From: Anaerolineae bacterium
GTDB lineage: Bacteria > Chloroflexota > Anaerolineae > Aggregatilineales > Phototrophicaceae
Length of the DNA stretch: 64,000 nt
NCBI GenBank assembly: GCA_022821805.1
Contig: JAJECX010000038.1
Span: forward strand, 62,001 to 126,000
Reading direction: 5' to 3'
The notes beneath the pieces were generated by a model. The model did not search any database. It had not been told where the DNA came from and saw only the letters and a list, made by a program, of their open reading frames with translations. The first letter of the stretch is position 1, and every line of letters starts with the position of its first letter. The position numbers and the translations under genes are program-made. This document shows positions 1 to 8,581 of the stretch, one piece after another.

Positions 1-638
1 AGCATAACCATAACGATGACAAAAGCGGCGATGACCAGCGCGATCATGAAGATATTGGTGGGAAAGCGCGAGGAGAATTCGGGCAGCAGGGCGGGCGTCG
101 GGAAAGGCTCAGTGCCTTGCGCCGATCCGCCGATGCGCGGCTGCCAGGGTCCGGAGATCAGGTAGATCGAAATTACGTTGACCAGGGCGTTGAGCGCGAC
201 GCCGCCGAAGATCTCGTTGACGCCCAGCCGGATTTTCAGCAAGCCCACGACGCCGCCCCAGAACATGCCGCCCAGCGCCGCGAGCGCGATCAGCATCACG
301 TGGAGCAGGGGCGACAGACTCTCGTCAAGCAGGATATATTGCGCGCCCCAGCTGGCGAAGAGCGCGCCCATCATCATTTGCCCTTCGACGCCGATATTCC
401 ACAAGCCGGCGCGGAAGGTGACGACCAGCCCGATGCTGACGAGGGTGAGCGGGATCCAGAAATTGACGACGCCGCCGATTTTGCGCGTGTCTTTGAAGGC
501 GCCTTTCCAGAGGGCGTCGACGACTTCGAGCGGGTCGCGCCCCACGGCGATGACGAGGACGGCGCCGATCGCCAGCGAAATGGCGATGGGCAGGAGCAGG
601 AAGGCGATTCGGATTGTGAGGGCGCGGGGGGAGTTCAT
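1..638 (-). CDS. ABC transporter permease, nucleoside/simple-sugar type (partial, C-terminus beyond window)
   Basis: Inner-membrane permease of the BPD_transp_2 family (YufP/BmpC-like), which moves nucleosides or simple sugars with a BMP-type binding lipoprotein and a double ABC ATPase. The 212 visible residues begin MNSPRALTIRIAFLLLP with a membrane segment at about 9-32, and contain the family motif GLWNIGVEGQM near residue 80 and VNEIFGG near 142, followed by further hydrophobic segments. The protein runs off the left edge; family members are about 350 residues. The ATG at 636-638 lies 8 bases after the stop of the AIPR gene. Its ATPase partner is probably the gene at 4218-5714, so three unrelated genes now separate the two components. 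The family call is firm; the substrate is inferred only. Confidence 0.85.
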   Translation of the reverse strand, partial: MNSPRALTIRIAFLLLPIAISLAIGAVLVIAVGRDPLEVVDALWKGAFKDTRKIGGVVNFWIPLTLVSIGLVVTFRAGLWNIGVEGQMMMGALFASWGAQYILLDESLSPLLHVMLIALAALGGMFWGGVVGLLKIRLGVNEIFGGVALNALVNVISIYLISGPWQPRIGGSAQGTEPFPTPALLPEFSSRFPTNIFMIALVIAAFVIVMVM

Positions 639-646
639 GGGGCGTG

Positions 647-2395
647 TTACTGTTTTCTGATTACCGTCTCTAGGTCTTTGAAGAATACGATCTCAAACTC
701 GCTCCATTTCATCCGACGACTTTCCTGCTCTTTACGGAAATCATCGAATAGCTGCAAAACACGATTGATAGACTCGAGAATCAGTTCCTCGGCAATTTCA
801 CCGACATCGATTCCGGCAATTAGGTTTATGGATTTTGGAAGTTGCGAGGGAGCAAGCCCAGTGTGACGAGATATCACATGGGTCATTACGTGGTATCGAA
901 TGGAGCTTCTCTGTGCCTGTTCGTACTTCTCATCTATGGAATCGTGCTTTAACAATTCATCAACAAGCTTGTAGAATCTAGCGCAGAAGAAATAGAATGC
1001 CGGATGAGTGTCATCATCAAATACGGCGCGGTACTTCTCGTCGTCCTCCGCACCCAAGTAATCGGACGGTCGTCCCCGCGCATCATCGGGCTTGCCAAGG
1101 CCAGTTGCGATTATGGCTTGTGCCAATGTCCTCAGGTCAATAATGCTTTTTGAAGGTTTGCCTTTATTTTTGTAGAAGTTTTTTCTGCGGTCGTAAAATA
1201 GAGGGAATTCCTTTTGTGCCAAGAAATACTCTTCAATGTTGCGATGTACCCTGTCGAGGGAGCGCAGAGCGTAAGTTGGAACAGCTGTTTGGCTATTGGT
1301 CGCTCGGATGATCGTTTCTCGATTCTCGTTGCCTTCGCCGACATCGATTATCCTTACCAGCAACCGTCTGTCATCTGACGACTTCTCGGGCAGCTCTCCA
1401 AAGTGACGCCAGATTGCTCGTGTCGTTTGCAATCCATTGACGATTTCCGGATTCTCTAGCTGCAGCGTTTTCCCTTTTGATGTGACTGATTTCACTAGCA
1501 AGGTTATGCCGTTGTTGAGCCACCAAAAGTCGTTTTCATCTCGTTGCTGGAGAGACTCTTGAATCTGGTTGTTAACCTTGTTATTCCCTTGCCAATCGCG
1601 GACGTTTGCTTCGAAGAGTCGCCAGTGCAAGCCGCCGTCATCCGCAGTGATGAACTCATTGTATTTGTCCAACCGCACTAAAGCCAAATAGCTAATACCT
1701 TTTTCATCTGCAGCAAGAGGTGGCTCGGCGGCAATAAGTTCTACAATATCTGGCGGTTTCGCTCGCGATAAATCCAGCAATTCGGTAGCGCCGAGAAAAT
1801 GAAATTTACAGTTGCATCCGCTGATTTGACGTTCGACCTTTCTTTCAAGTTGCCCGGCCTTGTCTTTGTGCTTCTTTGTTGGACTGCCCGCTTTAATGGA
1901 ATAAGAGAAAACGATGTTGATCTTTGGGGACGTGTGGCTTACGGAGTGGTATATGTCCCAAAACCACTCGAAAACCTGAATCACGCCAGAGTTATATGTC
2001 TGCACTACACGATCCAGATCTTTGCTTGCGTTCAACAGATCGCTCGCCATCGCGGAAAAAGTGTTGATCACTCCAATTTCTACACGGCTCTTGTTCTTTG
2101 CTTGGATCAAGTGCAGGTCGAGGATGACACCTTCTTTCATATCCTTGTATTTTTCTACATTTGTATCATCAATATGGTCTCCATTCACAAAGAGGTGAAG
2201 AGCATCAATTCCGCCTTCATCCGGCCCGCCTGTGTTGCCCGCAAGCAATTGCGCATCTGACAGATCCCGTTCCTTTAGAATTTGTTCGGCCACGAAATGC
2301 TCGAAATACCGATCGGGTTTCATGTTGGGAAACCGCTCTCTACGAAACCTGTCGATAATTTGCTCAAGCGTTACGATGTCGTGTTTCGGTGACAT
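647..2395 (-). CDS. AIPR-family abortive-infection protein with N-terminal PD-(D/E)xK-like nuclease
   Basis: 582 residues. The N-terminal 110 residues look like a restriction-endonuclease fold: GGID (Asp64) in one strand and DLHLIQAK (Gln98-x-Lys100) in the next, a D...QxK active site. The centre carries the AIPR signature (PF10592): LFEANVRDWQG near 260, FWWLNNGITLL near 295 and PEIVNGLQTTRAIW near 320. AIPR proteins were first described as abortive-infection phage-resistance factors and occur in several defence loci. The gene is three bases downstream of the 2399-2965 gene, so the two are almost certainly co-translated. The DNA is visibly AT-richer than the transporter genes on both sides, suggesting acquisition. 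The trigger and target are unknown. Confidence 0.85.
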   Translation of the reverse strand: MSPKHDIVTLEQIIDRFRRERFPNMKPDRYFEHFVAEQILKERDLSDAQLLAGNTGGPDEGGIDALHLFVNGDHIDDTNVEKYKDMKEGVILDLHLIQAKNKSRVEIGVINTFSAMASDLLNASKDLDRVVQTYNSGVIQVFEWFWDIYHSVSHTSPKINIVFSYSIKAGSPTKKHKDKAGQLERKVERQISGCNCKFHFLGATELLDLSRAKPPDIVELIAAEPPLAADEKGISYLALVRLDKYNEFITADDGGLHWRLFEANVRDWQGNNKVNNQIQESLQQRDENDFWWLNNGITLLVKSVTSKGKTLQLENPEIVNGLQTTRAIWRHFGELPEKSSDDRRLLVRIIDVGEGNENRETIIRATNSQTAVPTYALRSLDRVHRNIEEYFLAQKEFPLFYDRRKNFYKNKGKPSKSIIDLRTLAQAIIATGLGKPDDARGRPSDYLGAEDDEKYRAVFDDDTHPAFYFFCARFYKLVDELLKHDSIDEKYEQAQRSSIRYHVMTHVISRHTGLAPSQLPKSINLIAGIDVGEIAEELILESINRVLQLFDDFRKEQESRRMKWSEFEIVFFKDLETVIRKQ

Positions 2396-2398
2396 GTT

Positions 2399-2965
2399 TC
2401 AGTTCTCCAACTGCTTGCCAAGTTCTTTCAATGAGTCGCTTACATATTGAGCATGCTCATAATATAGCCCGTAATCGACCAGTGTTTCAATGAGCCTATG
2501 GGGTTTAAAACTCATTCTCATTGATGACAGCCTTCTAATTTCGCGCCGATGGAAATGTTTATGCAAGATTGATAGGCTAGCGCCCTCATAGAATAGATTT
2601 ACGATGCCCGCGCGAAAATCAGCGTTTTCCAGGATTAGCCGCTTTATTCTCTTCCCATCCCACTTGGTGTCCGCATCATCTAAAGTCTCCTCTCTCCAGT
2701 CTTCGTATCTCACGGTTCGCCTCAGATCAAAGTCATCGCAGATACGAGCAAGATGGATAATCTCGACTAGCGTCGAAAAGGGGAAACCATTGAGCGCAAG
2801 GATGGCGCGCAATCCTTCGTGCGTGGAAATAGTGTCAATCACGGTTTCCCTGCCTATTGTTCCGCCTTCCGACTCGAAAAACACATTATAGAGAATGGTT
2901 GCTAAGCCATTGGATTCAGACAATGTGTGTCTTTTGCGAACAATTCTCGCTGATTCGATTGCCAT
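2399..2965 (-). CDS. Unrecognised alpha-helical partner of the AIPR nuclease
   Basis: A 188-residue protein starting MAIESARIVRKRHTL. I recognise no family. It is rich in charged and long hydrophobic residues without membrane segments, and near its C-terminus has basic stretches such as HRREIRRLSSMR that could bind nucleic acid. The ATG at 2963-2965 is preferred because GGGAGG stands 9 bases upstream; an in-frame ATG at 3017-3019 has no visible ribosome site. The stop is 3 bases before the AIPR start, and the AT-rich composition matches the AIPR gene, so the two probably form one module. It could be a sensor, an inhibitor (antitoxin-like) or an adaptor; nothing in the sequence decides. Confidence 0.75.
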   Translation of the reverse strand: MAIESARIVRKRHTLSESNGLATILYNVFFESEGGTIGRETVIDTISTHEGLRAILALNGFPFSTLVEIIHLARICDDFDLRRTVRYEDWREETLDDADTKWDGKRIKRLILENADFRAGIVNLFYEGASLSILHKHFHRREIRRLSSMRMSFKPHRLIETLVDYGLYYEHAQYVSDSLKELGKQLEN

Positions 2966-3034
2966 CGCCCTGCGCCTCCCATCACCGTTTCTAGTAGCCC
3001 GATGATAGCGGTGCCACAAGTGGCGCCAAGACTT

Positions 3035-4123
3035 CTACTTCAACGTAATCTTCACCCGATGCCAGGCGTTATTCACATAGCCCTTGAAATTCCAGACGCT
3101 GGCGATCGTCTCCGGCTGAGAATTGGCGGCGCTGTCCCAGGCGCGCACGACAATTTCATGCTGTCCTTGCGGCAACTCAAACTCGGTCCGCCAGAGCTGC
3201 CAGGTCCATAGCTGAGGCTCATTGAGGAATTCGGCGCGCTGCCAGGTTCGTCCGCCATCGGGCGAGACGGTCACCCAGGTGATTTCGTGCTCGCCATCGC
3301 TCATGGCATAGCCTTCGACTTCGATTTTCCCGGCGGACATCAGGCTGCGGTCTTCCGGGCGCACGATGACCGAGTTGACCGGCAGCTTGGTCAGCTGCAT
3401 GCCTTCATGATAATCGACATTGTACATATTGATATGGGGCGGGAAGAGCTTGTAACCGACCTGCTGAAAGTGGTTGTCGGAGGGCAGCTGCTGGACGCTG
3501 ATTTCGCTGAGCCACTTGACGCTGCGCGCGCCGATATAACCGGGCACGATCACGCGCAAGGGGCAGCCATGCGCCAGCGGCAAATCTTCGCCGTTCATTT
3601 CGTACGCGAGCAGCACTTCGTATTCAAGCGCCTTTTCCATCGGAATGGAGCTGCCGAAGGCTTGGCGATTGCCATCTTGCAGCAAGGTGTCCAGCCCAAG
3701 GAAAGCCACATGAGCAGCTTCTTCGCCGCTGATGCCGGCTTTAGTGAGCACATCGCCCAAGCGGACGCCTTTCCATTCGGCGGTGCCGATGGCTTCAATG
3801 CCCCAAGCCAAGCCATCGTCGATCGGCTTGTAGCTGACCAGTTCTTTGCGCCGATTGCCAGCGCATTGCAGGGTTGCGATCAGCGTGTGACTGTCAAAGT
3901 CATTCTTGATTTCATCCATGCTGAGCGACAATTCGCGCGTGACCAATCCGCTGACGCGCAGGCGGTAGCTGTCCAACTGCAGGTGGGGAATCTGCGCGTG
4001 ATTGCGCACAAAGAAGAGTTCAGTCGGCGTAACGAACTCCTTCGCCAACTGATTGAGCGGCGGACCGGCGTTGAGAATATCGTCGTAGGTTTTGGTTTCG
4101 TCGTGCTTTTCGCTGAGTGGCAT
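3035..4123 (-). CDS. Sulfite-oxidase-family molybdopterin oxidoreductase
   Basis: 362 residues. The Moco-binding domain (about 25-240) contains FVRNH near 38-42, the molybdenum-ligand cysteine in LQCAGNRR (Cys87), and GARSVKWLSEI near 200. A C-terminal Mo-co dimerisation domain follows, with VSPDGGRTWQRAEF near 287. There is no haem domain, no Tat or Sec signal and no membrane segment, so it appears to be a soluble cytoplasmic sulfite dehydrogenase-like enzyme; the natural substrate and electron acceptor cannot be read from sequence. It lies between the ABC ATPase and the AIPR module on the same strand, an odd position for a transporter operon. Confidence 0.88.
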   Translation of the reverse strand: MPLSEKHDETKTYDDILNAGPPLNQLAKEFVTPTELFFVRNHAQIPHLQLDSYRLRVSGLVTRELSLSMDEIKNDFDSHTLIATLQCAGNRRKELVSYKPIDDGLAWGIEAIGTAEWKGVRLGDVLTKAGISGEEAAHVAFLGLDTLLQDGNRQAFGSSIPMEKALEYEVLLAYEMNGEDLPLAHGCPLRVIVPGYIGARSVKWLSEISVQQLPSDNHFQQVGYKLFPPHINMYNVDYHEGMQLTKLPVNSVIVRPEDRSLMSAGKIEVEGYAMSDGEHEITWVTVSPDGGRTWQRAEFLNEPQLWTWQLWRTEFELPQGQHEIVVRAWDSAANSQPETIASVWNFKGYVNNAWHRVKITLK

Positions 4124-4156
4124 GGCGTTTCCCGTATAAATTCACCTTGGTTTCGT

Positions 4157-4190
4157 GGGCGAGACAAGTCTCGCCCCTACAGTTTCGCGC
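4157..4190. repeat. Palindromic intergenic repeat, family A
   Basis: Perfect 20-base palindrome GGGCGAGAC-AA-GTCTCGCCC at 4157-4176 followed by the tail CTACAGTTTCGCG. The same design (GGGCGA...TCGCCCCTACAGTTT) recurs at many gene ends in this window. It sits between the sulfite-oxidase-like gene and the ABC ATPase gene. Confidence 0.85.
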
Positions 4191-4217
4191 ATAAGGCGGC
4201 GAGGGGGCACGGGCCAG

Positions 4218-5714
4218 CTAGAACTCGCCGCCGATTAGGTGACCCAACTCGTCGATGCTCGTCTGGCTGGCGTCCGGCACCTCATGGTTGCGCCCGGCGT
4301 AGAAAACAAAAATGCGGTCGCTGAAGGTGACCAACTCCTCCAAGTCCGAGGAATTGAAGATGATCGCCGCGCCCCGCTGGCAGCGCTCCAGCAGCTGCGT
4401 CCAGATCCAGCGCGCGGAATCGACATCCAAGCCCCGCGTCGGCTGTTCCAGGATCAGCAGTTTCGGATCGTCCGGCAGCAAGCCGATGAGCACGCGCTGC
4501 TGATTGCCGCCGGAGAGCTGCTCGATCGTATCGGCGGCGCGCCCTTTGATGCGGTAGCGATCGATCCGCGAGACGGTGCGTTCCCCGACCGATTTCCAGT
4601 CGATCTGCAGCTTGTCGTCCGCCACCAGCGCCGTATGCTCGGTCAGGGTTAAGCCGGCGATCAAGCCTTCTTCCAGTCGGCCCGCCGCCCCAAAAACACA
4701 GCCGCGGCGGAACAGCTGCCGGTAGCTGGACTTGGTGACATCGGCGCTATCGAAGCGCAGCGTGCCATCGCTGATCCGCGCCAGGCGGGCGCAGGCGCGC
4801 ATGAAGAGCTCCTGACCGCTGCCGCCCAGCCCGGCCAGTCCGATCACCTCGCCGGCATGAACCGTCAGTGATATTGGCTGCATATCCAGGCGCAGGTCGT
4901 GGGCGACCAGTTTGTCGGCGATGAAGACGGGCGCGCCGATTTCATAATGGGGGCGGCTTTGCGCTTCCAGCTCTTCGCCGAACATCATTGTGACCAGTCG
5001 CTGTTTGGTCTCGGCGATGACGGCGCTGGTCAAATTCTTGTCACTGACTGGCATTTCCATCTCGCCAACCATCAGCCCGGCGCGCAAGACGACGACTTCA
5101 TCGCAGAGGTCGATCACATCTTCGAGCTTGTGCGAGACGAGCAGAATGACCATGCCTTCGTCGCGCGCCAGCTTGCGCAAGGCGTCAAAGAGGATGTCCT
5201 TTTGCTCGGCGGAAATGCCGGTGGTTGGTTCGTCGAGAATCAGGGTCTCGACGCCCAGCGCCAGCAAGCGGATGATTTCCAATTGCTGCCGCTGCGCGAT
5301 CAAGAGGTTGTCGATCGGCTGATGGGGGTCGAGTTCAAAGCCGAAGCGCGCGCTGAATTCGCTCAGTTGCCGCTCCGCCCGCGCCCGCTGCAGCGTGAGC
5401 CCCTCGGCGCCGCCATAGATGAAGTTCTCCAATACGGTGAAGGCGCCGACATCAAGCGGATCCTGTTGCAGCATGCCGATGCCATTGGCGATGGCGGCGG
5501 TGGGACCGGTGTAATCAATTATGCGGTCATCAATCAGGATTTCGCCTTCATCAGCCGGTTGAAAGCCGGAGAGGATTTTCATCAGCGTTGACTTGCCGGC
5601 GCCATTCTCGCCCAGAATGCCGACGATGCGTCCATGGTTGAAGCGCGCGTTGATGTCGTTATTGGCGTGGACGGGTCCAAAGCGTTTGTGAATGCTGCGC
5701 AGTTCAATATCCAT
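4218..5714 (-). CDS. ABC transporter ATP-binding protein with two ABC domains (nucleoside/simple-sugar type)
   Basis: 498-residue cytoplasmic ATPase of the YufO/RbsA type, pairing two fused ABC domains with permeases such as the one at 1-638. Domain 1 has Walker A GENGAGKST (35-43), a degenerate signature (LLIAQRQQ) and Walker B LILDEPTTG. Domain 2 has a degenerate Walker A (GLGGSGQEL), a canonical signature LSGGNQQ and Walker B LLILEQPTRGLD; such asymmetry is usual for this family. The ATG at 5712-5714 gives the expected MDIELRSIHKRF start; a TTG 36 bases upstream would add only non-homologous residues. The lipoprotein gene upstream runs the same way. Confidence 0.9.
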   Translation of the reverse strand: MDIELRSIHKRFGPVHANNDINARFNHGRIVGILGENGAGKSTLMKILSGFQPADEGEILIDDRIIDYTGPTAAIANGIGMLQQDPLDVGAFTVLENFIYGGAEGLTLQRARAERQLSEFSARFGFELDPHQPIDNLLIAQRQQLEIIRLLALGVETLILDEPTTGISAEQKDILFDALRKLARDEGMVILLVSHKLEDVIDLCDEVVVLRAGLMVGEMEMPVSDKNLTSAVIAETKQRLVTMMFGEELEAQSRPHYEIGAPVFIADKLVAHDLRLDMQPISLTVHAGEVIGLAGLGGSGQELFMRACARLARISDGTLRFDSADVTKSSYRQLFRRGCVFGAAGRLEEGLIAGLTLTEHTALVADDKLQIDWKSVGERTVSRIDRYRIKGRAADTIEQLSGGNQQRVLIGLLPDDPKLLILEQPTRGLDVDSARWIWTQLLERCQRGAAIIFNSSDLEELVTFSDRIFVFYAGRNHEVPDASQTSIDELGHLIGGEF

Positions 5715-5803
5715 CGTGGCGACGCCGAACTGATTCCAGCCGGAAGACAATGTCTAATTCTAGCGCAGTCTCAACAATTGACCAATTTGCGAGAGGCGGG
5801 CAT

Positions 5804-6226
5804 TTAATCGCCCGGGATAACTTCCAGCGCGATGATATGCGGGTGACTGGCGGTATCATCCGGTCGATAGGCGATCACGGCAAATTTATGCCAGCCTAAT
5901 TCATTAGCGAACCAATTCATGGTAACGCGATAGTCTGGCGCGCTGCCGCTTTCGCTTTCGCTGGTCTGCTGCAGCTGCTCGTCTACGTAAAGCTCGACGC
6001 GCTGGATGCCAGCAGCGGGATCGGAAGCCAGAATCTCAATATCAAAGATGACGCCTTCAACGACTTGCTGGTTATGCGCGGGAAAGAGGATCTGCACCTG
6101 GGGAATCGCCGGCGTTGGCGCCGGAGTCGCCAAAAGAGCAGGCGTGACCAGGTTGCAGGCGCTGAGGCAAGCGAGGGCGGACGCTAACTGCAACAGGATT
6201 CGCGGCGAAAATACTAGCCTGGTCAT
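5804..6226 (-). CDS. Small lipoprotein with one Ig-like/cadherin-like domain
   Basis: 140 residues. A basic N-terminus and hydrophobic core lead to the lipobox LSAC (Cys24), so it should be lipidated and face outside. After a Pro/Thr linker (about 28-40), the rest reads as a single beta-sandwich: QVQILFPAHNQQVV, GVIFDIEI, GIQRVELYVDEQLQQT and WHKFAVIAYRPD are alternating strands typical of bacterial Ig-like domains. No enzymatic motif. ATG at 6224-6226 is preferred over an upstream in-frame ATG at 6266-6268 because it gives a clean signal peptide. It may be surface-exposed; its link to the transporter downstream is only positional. Confidence 0.75.
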   Translation of the reverse strand: MTRLVFSPRILLQLASALACLSACNLVTPALLATPAPTPAIPQVQILFPAHNQQVVEGVIFDIEILASDPAAGIQRVELYVDEQLQQTSESESGSAPDYRVTMNWFANELGWHKFAVIAYRPDDTASHPHIIALEVIPGD

Positions 6227-6274
6227 ATTTGCGAGTCGCCTGTGTTTGCGGCTTGCGGACGCTTCCATCTATTA

Positions 6275-6386
6275 TTCACCACAAAGACGCAGTGGACAGA
6301 AATTAGCGCAATAAATACGACGACGCATTTTATATAGTAGCCTTTTTCTCTGTGTTCTCTGCGTGTCCTCTGCTTCCTCTGTCTAT
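6275..6386. repeat. CACAGAG-type intergenic repeat, family B (two opposed halves)
   Basis: TTCACCACAAAGACGCAG at 6275 and, about 70 bases later, the opposite-strand form (CTCTGTGTTCTCTGCG, then TCCTCTGCTTCCTCTGTC) ending near 6384. This is the purine-rich CACCACAGAGG...CACAGAG motif that recurs in other gaps of this window. It fills most of the 300-base gap 6227-6526, where no credible gene is seen. Confidence 0.75.
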
Positions 6387-6526
6387 ATGAAATCACATCT
6401 GGGAAGACGTGTGTACGGGCGAGCGAAGGTCTATGTCTACGTGACCCGGCGGTTCGCCGTTCAGGCGCCTGATATCGGGTTCGTTGTTTTGCGCGAGCCA
6501 AGTTGTGACATGCGATGGACCCTGCC

Positions 6527-7330
6527 TTACGTTTCAGCCGGGCAGTCATCCAAACGCGTGAGCTGTGAGAGCATATCATTGACGAAATCCGCTACTTCGG
6601 GGCGGATCTGCTCCGCCGTGCGAAGGTCGCAATCCGGGTTCGCGCGCCAGCGCAAAGCGCTCTCGAGGAGTTCAGCCCATTGCGGATAGCGCCGTTTTGC
6701 CCAATGAGCCGCCTTGATCTTTGAGGTCGCCCGTCGATGGCTAAGCGTGTAGATGCCGCGGACGACGGTGAGGACAATGTACGAGAGCGCAGACTTATTG
6801 TGTGGTTTCTTGACAGAATCGCGATAGTTGCGAATGTGCTCGCCGACGGCTTCTAGGTAATCAGAGGCGGGAATGTCATCAATAAGGGATTGTATCGGCG
6901 GTCCCACAAGCGATACGCCATCCTCGCGCAAGGCGTACCAACTGATCAGCCAATCGGCGCCAGCTCGCAGCAGATGAAAAGGCTCGCCCGGGCTGATGAT
7001 GCCGATAGTGCTGCTCTGCTGGCGGAAGCTGCGCAGCGCCGCGCTTGAGATATAAGCCAATTCCAGGCGATCGTCCCAATCTGGAAAGCGCTCGACAACG
7101 TGCTGGTGCAGCTGATGCAGCGCTTTGAATCTGGCTTCGTCCAGTTCTCCGGTCATGACGACAACCAGATCAATGTCGCTGATGCCGCTGTCGAAATCGC
7201 CGGTGATCAGCGAGCCGTAAAGATAGACGCCAACCAGCCGTTGGCGCAGGATGACGCGCAAGCCGGCGGTCAGCTGGTCCAGAATGGCGCCGACATTGTC
7301 TTGGTCAGCCAGTGGAATTGGTCGGGTCAT
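6527..7330 (-). CDS. AadA-like aminoglycoside nucleotidyltransferase-family protein
   Basis: 267 residues. N-terminal nucleotidyltransferase fold: VGVYLYGS (GS at 39-40) then SDIDLVVV, giving the Asp52-x-Asp54 metal pair. The C-terminal half (about 150-267) resembles the DUF4111 helical domain of ANT(3'')/ANT(9) enzymes, including SYIVLTVVRGIYTL. Such proteins adenylylate aminoglycosides, but many environmental homologues have no proven drug substrate, so resistance should not be assumed. The reading frame stays open far upstream of this ATG only because it runs antisense to the enolase-superfamily gene. Confidence 0.82.
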   Translation of the reverse strand: MTRPIPLADQDNVGAILDQLTAGLRVILRQRLVGVYLYGSLITGDFDSGISDIDLVVVMTGELDEARFKALHQLHQHVVERFPDWDDRLELAYISSAALRSFRQQSSTIGIISPGEPFHLLRAGADWLISWYALREDGVSLVGPPIQSLIDDIPASDYLEAVGEHIRNYRDSVKKPHNKSALSYIVLTVVRGIYTLSHRRATSKIKAAHWAKRRYPQWAELLESALRWRANPDCDLRTAEQIRPEVADFVNDMLSQLTRLDDCPAET

Positions 7331-7447
7331 GGGAGAAGCGCTTTCGATGCGAGGACTCGCTGCCTCGCTTGCGGCGAGACTCGCGCGAAATCCAGGAGAA
7401 TCGGCTAGACTATAGCGAATTGATTGAGCGAGTAAAAGCGCAGCCAA

Positions 7448-8581
7448 ATGAAGATTGAACGTATCGAATCGTACGTTGTTGAACAGGAGTTGGAAACGCC
7501 CTTCTATTTCTCGCAATTTGAATTTCGCTCCCGTCAGATCTGTATGGTGAAAGTCGTTGCCGAGGATGGCAGCTATGGCTGGGGCGAGGGATATGGTCCG
7601 GCGACGGTTGTAAAAGCGGGCGTCGAGTTTCTGTCGCCGCTCGTGGTGGGGGAGGATCCCTTGCAGGTCGAGGCGGTATGGCAAAAGATGCACCTGCGCG
7701 CCCTGGATTACGCGCGGCGCGGCGTGTTGGTAGCGGCGATCAGCGCCATCGATATCGCCTTGTGGGATTTGCGCGGCAAGCTGCTGGGGCAGCCGGTTTC
7801 GGTTCTGCTGGGCGGGCGTCGGCGGGAGCAGGTGAAGGTCTACGCTACCGGCATGTACTTTGTGGAAACGGACGACCTGACTAGCAAATTGGTCGAGGAA
7901 GCGCAGCTCTATGCGTCGCAGGGATTCTGCGCCTTGAAGATGAAAGTTGGCTTGGGCGTGGATACGGATGTCAAGCATGTGCGGGCGGTGCGGGCGGCAA
8001 TCGGCGCTGATATGCAGTTGATGGTGGATGCCAACCACGCCTATTCGCTGAGCGAGGCGCTGAGTTTCGCGCGGCAGATTGAAGAACTGGATATCGGCTT
8101 TTTCGAGGAGCCGGTTTCGCCCGAGGATTACGAAGGCTACCGCGAGCTGCGGCAGCGCAGTCCGATTCCAATCGCGGGCGGCGAATGCGAGTACCTGCTG
8201 GCGGGCTTCCGTCACTTGCTGAGCAATCGCTGCGTCGATATCGCGCAGCCTGACATCTGCGGCGCTGGCGGCTTGACGGAGACGAAACGGATCGCGGCGC
8301 TGGCAACCGCCTTTCAGACGAATGTGCTGCCGCATAGCTGGGGCACGGGCATCGCCTTCGCCGCTGGCTTGCATCTGGTCAGCACATTGGATATCGTGCC
8401 GGGCCGCTTGCGCATGCCCGAGGCGATGCTGGAAATGGACCGTTCCGAGAGCGCGCTGCGCGAGGATCTCACGCATCCGAAGTTTGCGATTGAAGACGGG
8501 CGGGTGGCAGTGCCGACAGCGCCGGGACTTGGCGTCGATGTCGACCCCGATTATCTGGCGCGCTACGCGCGGGCTGACTGA
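7448..8581 (+). CDS. Mandelate racemase/muconate lactonizing enzyme family protein
   Basis: 377-residue enolase-superfamily enzyme, which abstracts a proton alpha to a carboxylate with Mg2+ help. Visible elements: capping-domain N-terminus (MKIERIESYVVE), the K-x-K catalytic pair in ALKMKVG (about 164-166), metal ligands in VDANHAY (about 193), FFEEP (about 220) and GGECEY (about 246), and LPHSWGT (His about 296), placing it nearer the mandelate racemase/sugar-acid dehydratase groups than MLE. The actual substrate is not predictable. The next gene begins directly after its stop, so the two enzymes are probably co-expressed and may act in one catabolic route. Confidence 0.9.
   Translation: MKIERIESYVVEQELETPFYFSQFEFRSRQICMVKVVAEDGSYGWGEGYGPATVVKAGVEFLSPLVVGEDPLQVEAVWQKMHLRALDYARRGVLVAAISAIDIALWDLRGKLLGQPVSVLLGGRRREQVKVYATGMYFVETDDLTSKLVEEAQLYASQGFCALKMKVGLGVDTDVKHVRAVRAAIGADMQLMVDANHAYSLSEALSFARQIEELDIGFFEEPVSPEDYEGYRELRQRSPIPIAGGECEYLLAGFRHLLSNRCVDIAQPDICGAGGLTETKRIAALATAFQTNVLPHSWGTGIAFAAGLHLVSTLDIVPGRLRMPEAMLEMDRSESALREDLTHPKFAIEDGRVAVPTAPGLGVDVDPDYLARYARAD

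Noticed and set aside
117-866. 249-codon plus-strand open frame
   Set aside because: Its first part is antisense to the permease, which has clear family motifs, and its end is antisense to the AIPR gene.
6527-7330. Calling the nucleotidyltransferase an antibiotic-resistance gene
   Set aside because: The fold and motifs fit AadA-like enzymes, but chromosomal homologues often have no known drug activity and nothing here (integron, cassette) supports recent resistance.
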